6,941 nt of DNA, from contig CAZNNH010000249.1 in NCBI GenBank assembly GCA_964574335.1, positions 1 to 6,941 on the forward strand, given 5' to 3'. Positions 1-6,941 of this stretch are shown here, piece by piece. Positions within the stretch are counted from its first letter, which is position 1, and the number at the start of each line of letters is the position of its first letter. Origin of the DNA: CAZNNH01 sp964574335. Its GTDB lineage: Bacteria > Acidobacteriota > Vicinamibacteria > Fen-336. The translations under genes and the position numbers were made by a program. The notes under the pieces were generated by a model, which was given only the letters and a program-made list of their open reading frames with translations, had not been told where the DNA came from and ran no database searches.

Positions 1-71
1 ACCTCTGGATCGTCATCATGGCGCACTCGGCTGGCCACATCATGCTCGTCGTGGGACTCTATCTGTCGTGA
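1..71 (+). CDS. C-terminal end of an unidentified, probably membrane, protein (partial)
   Basis: The frame beginning at base 3 stays open from the window edge to a TGA at 69-71 and gives about 22 residues. They are mostly hydrophobic (Ile, Val, Leu, Met) with two histidines in the segment AHSAGH. Nineteen of the 22 codons end in G or C, as expected for a real gene in this genome. A hydrophobic terminus with His residues would fit the last helix of a CPBP-type intramembrane protease, but the fragment is far too short to assign. The rest of the gene lies left of the window. Confidence 0.5.
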   Translation, partial: LWIVIMAHSAGHIMLVVGLYLS

Positions 72-401
72 TCGATGATTCTGGTTGATCGGCCACCCAG
101 TCGGGACCTGTCGTCGTGGTGCGAGACCCGGTCTCGGTTCGTTGGGCGTCCCAATCAGGTCAGTGACTGGCACCCCGATCTCGTCTTGCGCGAGCTCCCA
201 GGGCGCTCGGTCGAGTGCAGCCCGCATGCGGATCGCTGTCGGGCGACGAGGTACAGGGCCCTTGGCCGGGTCCATCGACCGGAGCTGGAGAGGGCTGTTG
301 GCCGCTTCCTCGGCCGCCGGCGCTCCGCGAAGTACTCGGGATTGCCGGAGCCATCTAGACTGCGCCTCGCGCTTCCGGCGCTGGCGGTACTCGTCCGTCG
401 C
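72..401. other. Non-coding spacer upstream of the binding-protein gene
   Basis: Between the stop at 71 and the promoter-like box at 402 I see no credible gene. Frames are open here on both strands, but their translations are rich in Arg, Ser, Gly and Pro, show no domain and have no ribosome binding site. I found no tRNA, no CRISPR-like repeat and no riboswitch I recognise. The only distinct structure is the palindrome at 122-136. Base composition is slightly less GC-biased than in the genes. Confidence 0.6.
122..136. repeat. 15-bp palindrome, possible operator or hairpin
   Basis: CGAGACC-C-GGTCTCG is a perfect 7+1+7 inverted repeat, 51 bases after the stop of the upstream gene. With a realistic RNA loop only five base pairs remain and no T-run follows, so a classical intrinsic terminator is unlikely. 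A binding site for a dimeric regulator is possible, but the site is about 270 bases from the only visible promoter-like box. Its function is unknown and it may be chance. Confidence 0.25.
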
Positions 402-407
402 TATAAT
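402..407 (+). promoter_or_regulatory. Sigma-70-type -10 box (TATAAT)
   Basis: A perfect TATAAT stands out in very GC-rich DNA, 58 bases before the ATG at 466. Transcription would start near 413-415 and leave a leader of about 50 nt. The -35 side is poor: CTGGCG at 381-386 matches TTGACA at three of six positions with a short 15-bp spacer, and there is no TGn extension. The promoter may therefore be weak or depend on an activator. The position upstream of a gene in the same direction supports the call. Confidence 0.55.
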
Positions 408-421
408 GGAAGGCGTCCAAA

Positions 422-446
422 GGCAGCGTCGGAGGCGGACGCTGTC
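422..446 (+). promoter_or_regulatory. Leader hairpin with GGAGG in the loop
   Basis: CAGCGTC (424-430) and GACGCTG (438-444) are perfect inverted repeats. One G·U pair (423/445) and one G-C pair (422/446) extend them to nine pairs. The seven-base loop GGAGGCG carries a perfect Shine-Dalgarno core, but 30 bases before the ATG, too far to serve that start directly. The hairpin would fill most of the predicted leader RNA. It could control translation or mRNA stability, or the repeat could be a DNA operator just downstream of the promoter. The structure is seen; its role is inferred. Confidence 0.4.
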
Positions 447-455
447 GTCGATTGT

Positions 456-464
456 GGGGGGGGG
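456..464 (+). promoter_or_regulatory. Nine-G tract acting as ribosome binding site
   Basis: Nine consecutive G sit one base before the ATG at 466. There is no other purine-rich Shine-Dalgarno sequence at a normal distance. The left part of the tract can pair with the CCUCC anti-Shine-Dalgarno through one G·U pair at about 5-7 bases from the ATG. Homopolymers of this length are slippage-prone, so the length may vary between cells or be misread in assembly. A change would alter spacing, not the reading frame. Confidence 0.45.
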
Positions 465-465
465 C

Positions 466-1356
466 ATGTCCGAGAAGATCCTGGTGGCGCTGCTGGACAA
501 GCGGCAGGATTACTCCCGCCTCCAGGCGGCGGAGGCCCAGGCAACGGCCGAGCGTCTCTCGCTTCCGGTCGAGATCGTGTACGCCGAGAACAACGTCCAC
601 GTCCAGATCCACGAGATCTTCGCCCGGATCCACGCCCCCGAGGGCGAACGACCGGCCGCGATCCTGGTGCACTCGGTCACCGGCGAAGGCCTCGAGCGGG
701 TCGCCCGCAACGCCGTCGCCGCCGGAATCGGCTGGATCCTCCTCAACCGTCGAGCCGCCTACGTCGACGAGCTGCGCAGGAAGTACCCCGAGCTGGCGAT
801 TGCGCGGGTGTCGCTCGACCAGGGCGACATCGGCCGGGTCCAGGGCCGGCAGGTCCTGGCCCTGGCCCCGCAGGGTGGGCTGCTGCTCTACGTGTCGGGC
901 CCTTTGGACACCTCGGCCGCCCAGGACCGGCTCAAGGGCACGGAGGAGGTCCTCAAGGATGCCGGCTTCCGGTGGAAGGTGCTGAACGGGAACCGGACCG
1001 AAGAGGGCGCCCGGACGGCGGTGGGGGGGTGGCTCCGCCTGGGCTCGCAGGAGGGCCAGCGGCCCACGGTCATCGTGGCCCAGAACGACTGGATGGCGAA
1101 GGGGGCGCTCGGTGCCTTCCTCGAGCAGGACCTGGGCGGCGTCCCCATCCCGACCATCGGCTGCGACGGGCTGGCCGACCACGGCCAGGATCTGGTGAAG
1201 GCGGGACGCCTGGCGGCCACGGTGATCACGCCGGCCTGCACGGTTCGCGCGGTGGAGCTGGTGGAGCGATGGCTCCGGGAAGGCCAGTCCCCGCCGGCGG
1301 ACGTCCTGATCACCTCACGTTCGTTCCCGAGCGAGCCGCAGCTCAGGGCGGCCTAG
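466..1356 (+). CDS. Cytoplasmic type I periplasmic-binding-protein-like sensor (Peripla_BP_4 fold)
   Basis: A 296-residue protein with the two-lobed sugar-binding (LacI/ribose-binding) fold. The first beta strand is KILVALL (residues 4-10). An AAGIGWILLNR segment (85-95) resembles the strand preceding the ligand-contacting loop. LYVSGP (141-146) opens the second lobe, VAQNDWMAKGA (204-214) matches the family's conserved N-D-x-M-A-x-G-A ligand and hinge motif, and IGCDG (231-235) followed by GRLAATV (247-253) is the usual C-terminal signature. Unusually for a solute-binding protein, translation starts directly on the first strand. There is no signal peptide, lipobox or N-terminal helix-turn-helix, so it probably stays in the cytoplasm as a ligand sensor, or partners with a protein encoded elsewhere. 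The frame is open for 127 codons upstream of the ATG, but that stretch is Arg/Ser-rich, lies partly before the promoter and looks non-coding. GTG at 454 is an alternative start. No transporter genes adjoin it. The fold is fairly certain; ligand and partner are unknown. Confidence 0.85.
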   Translation: MSEKILVALLDKRQDYSRLQAAEAQATAERLSLPVEIVYAENNVHVQIHEIFARIHAPEGERPAAILVHSVTGEGLERVARNAVAAGIGWILLNRRAAYVDELRRKYPELAIARVSLDQGDIGRVQGRQVLALAPQGGLLLYVSGPLDTSAAQDRLKGTEEVLKDAGFRWKVLNGNRTEEGARTAVGGWLRLGSQEGQRPTVIVAQNDWMAKGALGAFLEQDLGGVPIPTIGCDGLADHGQDLVKAGRLAATVITPACTVRAVELVERWLREGQSPPADVLITSRSFPSEPQLRAA

Positions 1357-1383
1357 CCCCGGGGCTACCGGTCCGGTAGCTCC
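1354..1383. terminator. Overlapping palindromes between convergent genes, possible bidirectional terminator
   Basis: TAGCCCC/GGGGCTA (1354-1367) is a perfect 14-bp palindrome. Its outer triplets are exactly the stop codons of the two convergent genes. The right arm also belongs to a second inverted repeat, 1361-1370 with 1374-1383: ten pairs in plus-strand RNA, including one G·U, around a three-base loop. Only one hairpin can form at a time. No T-run follows on either side, so a canonical Rho-independent terminator is not shown. The position, with 8 bases between stops, makes a 3'-end hairpin plausible. Confidence 0.4.
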
Positions 1384-1679
1384 AGGCCGAGCATCGCCGA
1401 GCTCAGGCTCTTGCCGTGGGCGTCCTGGGCCAGCGACCGAGTGACGCCCCCCTTCAACGCGTCGTGCAGGATGAAGTTGAGGGCCGCGACTCCCGGCAGC
1501 GCGTGGCGCACCACCTCTCCCAGGACGATCCCCTGGAAGTGCTCCTTCACCCTCTCGGCGGTGACGTGCTTCTCGAGGAAGGCGTAGTCCTCGTCGCGGA
1601 AGGCGATGACCGAGATGTTGGATGCCTTGCCCTTGTCGCCGGCCCGTGCGTGTGCGATCTGTCTGAGCTGCAAGGTCAC
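1365..1679 (-). CDS. AtuA-type C-terminal (ferredoxin-fold) domain protein, stand-alone small subunit
   Basis: About 104 residues matching the small domain that forms the C-terminus of full-length AtuA proteins of acyclic terpene utilisation and that many bacteria encode separately. The N-terminal motif HARAGDKG (10-17) followed by NIS (21-23) is the family hallmark, close to the usual HARSGDKG. ALNFILHDAL (66-75) and GGVTRSL (77-83) match its C-terminal part. There are no cysteines, so the ferredoxin-like label refers to the fold, not to an iron-sulfur cluster. The gene follows the AtuA core gene: GTG at 1679-1677 overlaps its stop as GTGA. However, the strong GGAGG at 1685-1681 lies only one base from that GTG and seven from a TTG at 1673-1671, which would give M-Q-L-R and 102 residues; the TTG may be the true start. 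It probably forms a complex with the core protein. Its biochemical role is not established. Confidence 0.85.
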   Translation of the reverse strand: MTLQLRQIAHARAGDKGKASNISVIAFRDEDYAFLEKHVTAERVKEHFQGIVLGEVVRHALPGVAALNFILHDALKGGVTRSLAQDAHGKSLSSAMLGLELPDR

Positions 1680-3019
1680 ACCTCCAGGTACGTGACCGCG
1701 GTCTTGACCTGCTCCCGGGGGACGTAGGTGCTGGCGACGGCGATCACCTCTCGGACCTGCTTGGTGGCCCCGCCGCCGCCCGCCGGCCCGTTCGTGTACA
1801 GCGTCTCCACCTCGTTGGCGACCCGGGTCGCCTCGGCGGAGGAGTCGGTCCGCGCCACCACCCGAGCCCTGACCTCGTAGGGCTCGGGGGCGGCGGCGGA
1901 CAAGGCGTCGCCGTGGAGCGCGTTCAGGCCCACCAGGTCGAAGCGGGTCTCGCGGCATCGGGCGCCGATCAGGCGCAGGCGCTCCTCGACGATGGCGAGG
2001 GCGAGGCGGGCCCGGCCGAGGGCGCCGGGCCCGGCGTAGGAGATCTGGCCCTCGCCGATCCAGCCGTCGCGATAGCCGATACAGACCTTGAGCGTCTCCG
2101 GCCGGCCATGGCCGTCGCCGCCCCGGATGCGGACCCGGTCCTTTCCTTCCTCGGACAGGGTGACGCCCGAGAAGTCCGCGATGACGTCGGGGGCGAGGTA
2201 GCGGGCGGGGTCGTCGATCTCGTAGAGGAGCTGCTCCTTGCAGGTGGCCAGGGTGACGCAGCCCCCGGAGCCCTCGACCTTGGTGACCACCAGCGAGCCG
2301 TCCTCGTCCACCTCGCCGATGGGGAAGCCCAGCCGGGCCAGCTCCGGGACGTCGCTGACTCCCGGATCCGCGAAGTAGCCGCCCGTGATCTGGCCCGCGC
2401 ATTCGAGCAGGTGGCCGACCAGGGCCCCCCGGCCCAACCGGGGCCAGTCGTCCATCGCCCAGCCGAAGGCGTGGATGATCGGCGCCATGAAGATGGCGGT
2501 GTCGGCGGCGCGTCCCGTGACCACGACGTCGGCCCCGGCGGCGAGGGCCTCGGCCAGAGGTCGCGCGCCGATGTAGGCGTTGGCCGAGACCACTCGATCC
2601 CGCATCTCGGCGAGGGTGCCGCCGGTCTCCTCGATGCGGGTCTCCGGCCCGAGCGTGTCGAGGACGTCGTCGCCGGTGACCGCCGCGATCTTCAGCCCGT
2701 CGAGGCCCAGGTCGCGGGCGATCTCGCGCACCTTCTCGGCACCGGCGACGGGGTTGGCGGCGCCGGAGTTGGTGACGATGCTGACGCCGCCCGTCCGGCA
2801 GGGACGGAGGACCGCGCGCATGCGCTCCGCGAGCAGGGGGTCATAGCCCGCCGAGGGGTCCCTGCGCTTCTCCTGCTGGGCCAGGGCGATGGTCCGCTCG
2901 GCCAGGCACTCGAACACGAGGCAGTCCAGGCGGCCCTTCTCGGCCAGCTCGATCGCGGGCTCGATACGGTCGCCGGCATAGCCGGCGCCGGTACCGACCC
3001 GGATGGTTCTCCTCGTCAC
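1676..3019 (-). CDS. AtuA-family (DUF1446) acyclic terpene utilisation-like core protein
   Basis: A 447-residue protein of the AtuA/DUF1446 family. Family hallmarks in order are GTGAGYAGDRIEPA (9-22), FECLAERT (36-43), VTNSGAANP (82-90), VVVTGRAADTA (165-175), LLECAGQITGGYFADPG (204-220) and LYTNGPAGGGG (407-417). The family was named from citronellol/geraniol degradation in Pseudomonas, where AtuA is needed but its reaction is unclear; many homologues occur in other carboxylate or acyl-CoA pathways, so terpene use should not be assumed. The usual C-terminal small domain is missing here and is encoded by the next gene. The GTG start is supported by GGAGAGG (3033-3027), with seven bases after the AGG. 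The gene lies 21 bases behind the CitMHS gene and overlaps the small-subunit gene by four bases if the GTG is used. It has no signal peptide or membrane helix and is likely cytoplasmic. Family assignment is firm; substrate unknown. Confidence 0.9.
   Translation of the reverse strand: MTRRTIRVGTGAGYAGDRIEPAIELAEKGRLDCLVFECLAERTIALAQQEKRRDPSAGYDPLLAERMRAVLRPCRTGGVSIVTNSGAANPVAGAEKVREIARDLGLDGLKIAAVTGDDVLDTLGPETRIEETGGTLAEMRDRVVSANAYIGARPLAEALAAGADVVVTGRAADTAIFMAPIIHAFGWAMDDWPRLGRGALVGHLLECAGQITGGYFADPGVSDVPELARLGFPIGEVDEDGSLVVTKVEGSGGCVTLATCKEQLLYEIDDPARYLAPDVIADFSGVTLSEEGKDRVRIRGGDGHGRPETLKVCIGYRDGWIGEGQISYAGPGALGRARLALAIVEERLRLIGARCRETRFDLVGLNALHGDALSAAAPEPYEVRARVVARTDSSAEATRVANEVETLYTNGPAGGGGATKQVREVIAVASTYVPREQVKTAVTYLEV
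1681..1685 (-). promoter_or_regulatory. Shine-Dalgarno GGAGG for the small AtuA subunit
   Basis: GGAGG on the minus strand lies within the last codons of the AtuA core gene. Its seven-base spacing to the TTG at 1673-1671 is ideal, whereas the spacing to the GTG at 1679-1677 is one base. It therefore favours the TTG start, or reinitiation at the GTGA overlap. Confidence 0.5.
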
Positions 3020-3026
3020 GTTCTCA

Positions 3027-3033
3027 CCTCTCC
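3027..3033 (-). promoter_or_regulatory. Ribosome binding site of the AtuA core gene
   Basis: GGAGAGG on the minus strand, in the 21-base gap after the CitMHS stop, ends seven bases before the GTG at 3019-3017. It fixes that GTG as the start of the AtuA core protein. Confidence 0.6.
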
Positions 3034-3040
3034 GCGGCCT

Positions 3041-4348
<1,308 letters not shown>

Positions 4349-4374
4349 CGTCCCATTGTGTGCCTACGCCCGTT

Positions 4375-6941
4375 TCAGTGCAGGTAGGCGGCGCCAACCT
4401 CCGGAAGCGGCGGGCGCTCCGCGTCGACGCATGCGAAGCTTTCCGCCTGGCTCGGGTCGCCGATGCCGTCGTAGCGGGCGACCCGCGGGAACGGGCAGAG
4501 AGGACGCGAGTACTCGACCGGGGCCGAGGGGTCGTTGGCGGCGCGGCGGCGCGCCGTGATCCGCTCGGGGGCCCGGCCTTGCTCCACCCAGGTCTCGAGG
4601 GTATCCCGCAGCTCGAGGACGTTCGGCCCGGGCCCGCCGCCGCAGTGGGCGACCCCCGGGGCCAGGAACAGGCGGTAGTACTCGGCCACGCTGCCGGCGT
4701 CCCCGGCCCGAGCCACCACGCGCTCGTGGTAGGCGATCGAGTCGGTGGCGGGGACCACCGGGTCATCGAGGCCGTGGTAGTGGATGAGCTTGCCGCCGCG
4801 GGCCCGGAAGGCGTCGAGATCGGGGCTCATCGCGTTGATGAGGGGCCAAAGCCGCTGGTCGGCCCTCTCCATGTCGCGATCGAAGTCGAAGGCCCAGAAG
4901 TCCCACTCCGAGCCCGGGAAGGCCCAGTCGCGCCAGAAGCTGGCTCGAGCCGGCGCGCTCGGCTGGCGCGGGTCGGCCCAGTACAGGCTCCAGCCCGGCA
5001 AGGCAGGGACAAAGCCGGGGCCGCTCTCGCTGCCCGGGACGAGGCCGAAGTAGATCCGCTCGCCGGTGCGCGGATTGCGCGGCCCGTCGTAGATCCGCCG
5101 CACCACCTCGACCTGGGCCGGGCTGAGACAGCCGTCGTCCACCGTCTCGCCGGTGCAGCGCAGCACGTCCGGGTCGAAGTGGCAGCGGAGCGGGTCGTCC
5201 AGGAAGGGGTCCGAGGCCAGGCCGCCGGCCTGGCCTCCGTTGGCGTCGCGACACGCGCGCAGCGCGGCGTCGGTGACCAGGGAGAGCTTGGAGGGGGGCA
5301 GGATCGGAGCCTGGCGGTCCCGCTCGTGGTTGCTCAGGAACATCCAGAGGAAGCCCGCGTTCAGGTGGGTGCGGTTGTGCCCCGGGGCGCCGGCCAGGAT
5401 CCCGTCGAAGTCCTCGGGGTAGCGCTGGGCCTCCATCAGGGCCTGCTGGCCGCCGGTGGAGCAGCCGCTGAAGTAGGCGTGGCGGGCGGGCTTCCCGTAG
5501 AAGGCGGCGACAGTCGCCTTGGCCAACACGACCGAGACGTGCACGGCGCGGTGGCCCCAGTCGACGATGGCCTCCGGGTGGCCCACGGCGAACGAAGGGT
5601 CGTCGCCGGAGTGGCCGGTGTCGGTGGCGAGCGCCGCGTCTCCGCGACGGAGGAAGTCGGCGAGCGCGTTGTGGGCGATGCCGGAGCCGTAGCCGCCGTT
5701 GCCCACCATCTGCAGCCGGCCCGTCCATCCCTGGCGGGGAAGCCACAGCTCGAAGCCGATCCGCGAGCCTTCGACCGGCGTGGCGACGCCGCGCACGCGG
5801 CAGAAGGGGGGGAGGTCCTCGAGTCTCACGGGCGGGGCTCCAGGCCACGGCGGAGCCGCCTCGAACGAGCCGCTGTCGATGGAGGCCGCGCTCTCGAGGA
5901 CGGCATCCTCGAGATCGAGCGACGCCAGCTCCTGGCACGCCCTGGCGGCGGCCTGCGGGTCGATGCGTGCTTCGAGATGGCGCCAGCTCTCGAGCACGAC
6001 GCGGCGCAGCCGCGCACCCGCGCCGGCGTCGGATGGCCCGATGGCCTGGGTCATCACGACGACGGCGTCGCCGGTGCCGGGCCACAGCCAGAAGAACGTG
6101 TTGCCCGAGCCGGCCCAGCCCACGGCACCCTCGGGGAACTGCCCGGCGGCCTCGGTCGCCGGGTTGCCGATGGCGAAGCCGTAGGCGAACCAGGTCTCCG
6201 AAGACGGGGCCCCGAGCCGCACCCGTGGTTTGAAGAGCGCCGCCACGCTGTCCGCCGAGAGGAGGCGCACACCGTGAAGCTCACCGCCGCCCGCCAGCAT
6301 CTGGGCGAAGCGCAGGTAGTCGCGGGCGGTGCCGGCGATCGCGCCGCCGCCGTCGAGCAGCCGCGAGCGGTCGCGGTAGTCGGAGGTCTCGGGCATTTCG
6401 ATCGCCTGGAGCCCATCGGGCGTCATCATATAGTTGGTGACGAAGCGGTCCAGCTTGGCGTCCGAGACGAAGAAGCCGGTGTCGGTCATGCCCAGGGGAG
6501 CGAAGATGCGCTTTGCGAGGAAGGCGTCCAGTGACTGGCCGCTGACCCGCTCGATCACGGCGCCCAGCACCGTCGTCGAGTAGCTGTAGGCGAACTGCTC
6601 GCCCGGCTGGTGCAGCAGCGGGGCCTTCCCGATCCGCCTCACCAGCTCGTCGAGGGAGCGCGCGGGCGGGCCGTCCTCGGGCGTGCGCCCCACGGGGGTG
6701 TCGCGGAGGACGCCGTGCTTGCGATACCAGGCGTGGACGGGCGTGGTCCCGGTGAAGTGGTAGGTGATGCCGGAGGTGTGGGTGAGGAGCTCGGCGATGG
6801 TGGGGCTGTGCCGCGCGGGCTCGGTCACCATGTGGTCGACGTCACCGCTCGTGTAGACCCGCAGGTTCGCCAGCTCGGGCAGGAACCTGGAGACGGGGTC
6901 GTCGAGGGAGAGCTTGCCCTCCTCGGCCAGCATCAGGATCG
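4375..6941 (-). CDS. Fusion of class C beta-lactamase-type serine hydrolase and tannase/feruloyl esterase (5' end outside window)
   Basis: At least 854 residues; the frame runs off the right edge. Positions count from the Met at 6933. Residues 1 to about 320 are a class C beta-lactamase/EstB-like esterase domain: EEGKLSLDDPVSRFLPE (4-20), LLTHTSGITY (49-58), FAYSYS (114-119) in the tyrosine motif position, IFAPLGMTDTGF (143-154) and GWAGSGNTFFW (272-282) in the place of the third motif. The catalytic S-x-x-K should lie about ten residues beyond the edge. From about 330 to 852 follows a complete tannase/feruloyl esterase domain (PF07519 type): PFCRV (376-380), FELWLP (394-399), MVGNGGYG (409-416), nucleophile motif GCSTGG (490-495, Ser492), HGLDDP (720-725, probable Asp724) and HCGGGPG (763-769, His763), which is the family's CS-D-HC triad arrangement. 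All ten cysteines are in the tannase half, suggesting an oxidising, exported location; the signal peptide would be outside the window. It is the first visible gene of the operon. Each family is well recognised; the two in one chain are unusual. The natural ester is unknown. Confidence 0.88.
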   Translation of the reverse strand, partial: ILMLAEEGKLSLDDPVSRFLPELANLRVYTSGDVDHMVTEPARHSPTIAELLTHTSGITYHFTGTTPVHAWYRKHGVLRDTPVGRTPEDGPPARSLDELVRRIGKAPLLHQPGEQFAYSYSTTVLGAVIERVSGQSLDAFLAKRIFAPLGMTDTGFFVSDAKLDRFVTNYMMTPDGLQAIEMPETSDYRDRSRLLDGGGAIAGTARDYLRFAQMLAGGGELHGVRLLSADSVAALFKPRVRLGAPSSETWFAYGFAIGNPATEAAGQFPEGAVGWAGSGNTFFWLWPGTGDAVVVMTQAIGPSDAGAGARLRRVVLESWRHLEARIDPQAAARACQELASLDLEDAVLESAASIDSGSFEAAPPWPGAPPVRLEDLPPFCRVRGVATPVEGSRIGFELWLPRQGWTGRLQMVGNGGYGSGIAHNALADFLRRGDAALATDTGHSGDDPSFAVGHPEAIVDWGHRAVHVSVVLAKATVAAFYGKPARHAYFSGCSTGGQQALMEAQRYPEDFDGILAGAPGHNRTHLNAGFLWMFLSNHERDRQAPILPPSKLSLVTDAALRACRDANGGQAGGLASDPFLDDPLRCHFDPDVLRCTGETVDDGCLSPAQVEVVRRIYDGPRNPRTGERIYFGLVPGSESGPGFVPALPGWSLYWADPRQPSAPARASFWRDWAFPGSEWDFWAFDFDRDMERADQRLWPLINAMSPDLDAFRARGGKLIHYHGLDDPVVPATDSIAYHERVVARAGDAGSVAEYYRLFLAPGVAHCGGGPGPNVLELRDTLETWVEQGRAPERITARRRAANDPSAPVEYSRPLCPFPRVARYDGIGDPSQAESFACVDAERPPLPEVGAAYLH

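Noticed and set aside
122..136. Palindrome considered as a terminator for the gene ending at 71
   Set aside because: A realistic stem has only five pairs and no T-run follows. Kept only as a low-confidence repeat.
85..465. N-terminal extension of the binding-protein gene to an ATG at 85, which could have made it a LacI-type regulator
   Set aside because: The extra 127 residues are Arg/Ser/Gly-rich and show no helix-turn-helix or signal peptide. They span the TATAAT box and leader hairpin and have no ribosome binding site.
355..1182. Minus-strand open frame of about 275 codons opposite the binding-protein gene
   Set aside because: No domain and a composition typical of a reverse-strand shadow. 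The plus-strand gene has clear fold signatures.
4360..6534. Plus-strand open frame of about 724 codons antisense to the hydrolase fusion
   Set aside because: Ala/Gly/Val/Arg-rich translation without recognisable motifs, opposite a gene with two complete family signatures. High GC removes stop codons in this frame.

Overview
GC-rich, gene-dense DNA, probably from an uncultured soil- or sediment-type bacterium. High GC at third codon positions, GTG starts and a near-ideal TATAAT box in otherwise very GC-rich DNA would suit lineages such as Candidatus Rokubacteria/Methylomirabilota or a high-GC proteobacterium. This is only an impression, because the window holds no phylogenetic marker gene.

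Layout. Bases 1-71 hold the last codons of a plus-strand gene with a hydrophobic C-terminus, possibly a membrane protein. Bases 72-465 are non-coding. They carry a 15-bp palindrome (122-136), a TATAAT box (402-407), a stable leader hairpin with GGAGG in its loop (422-446) and a run of nine G just before a start codon. Bases 466-1356 encode a type I periplasmic-binding-protein (Peripla_BP_4-like) protein that has neither a signal peptide nor a DNA-binding domain. It converges on a minus-strand operon; the two stop codons are 8 bases apart, inside overlapping palindromes.

The minus-strand operon reads from the right edge leftwards. First comes a very large hydrolase, truncated by the window edge, that fuses a class C beta-lactamase/esterase-type serine hydrolase to a complete tannase/feruloyl-esterase domain (4375-6941). 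Next are a CitMHS-family citrate-type transporter (3041-4348), an AtuA-family (DUF1446) core protein (1676-3019) and a separate AtuA-type small domain protein (1365-1679). Gaps of 26 and 21 bases and a GTGA overlap indicate co-transcription and translational coupling.

How the genes may work together (inference). The fused hydrolase is cysteine-rich only in its tannase half and probably acts outside the cytoplasm, cleaving an ester of a plant- or lichen-type hydroxy-aromatic or polycarboxylic acid. The CitMHS carrier would import a liberated carboxylate, and the two AtuA-family proteins would process it in the cytoplasm. The substrate cannot be read from the sequence. The double-hydrolase fusion and its linkage to CitMHS and a split AtuA are the most unusual features here.
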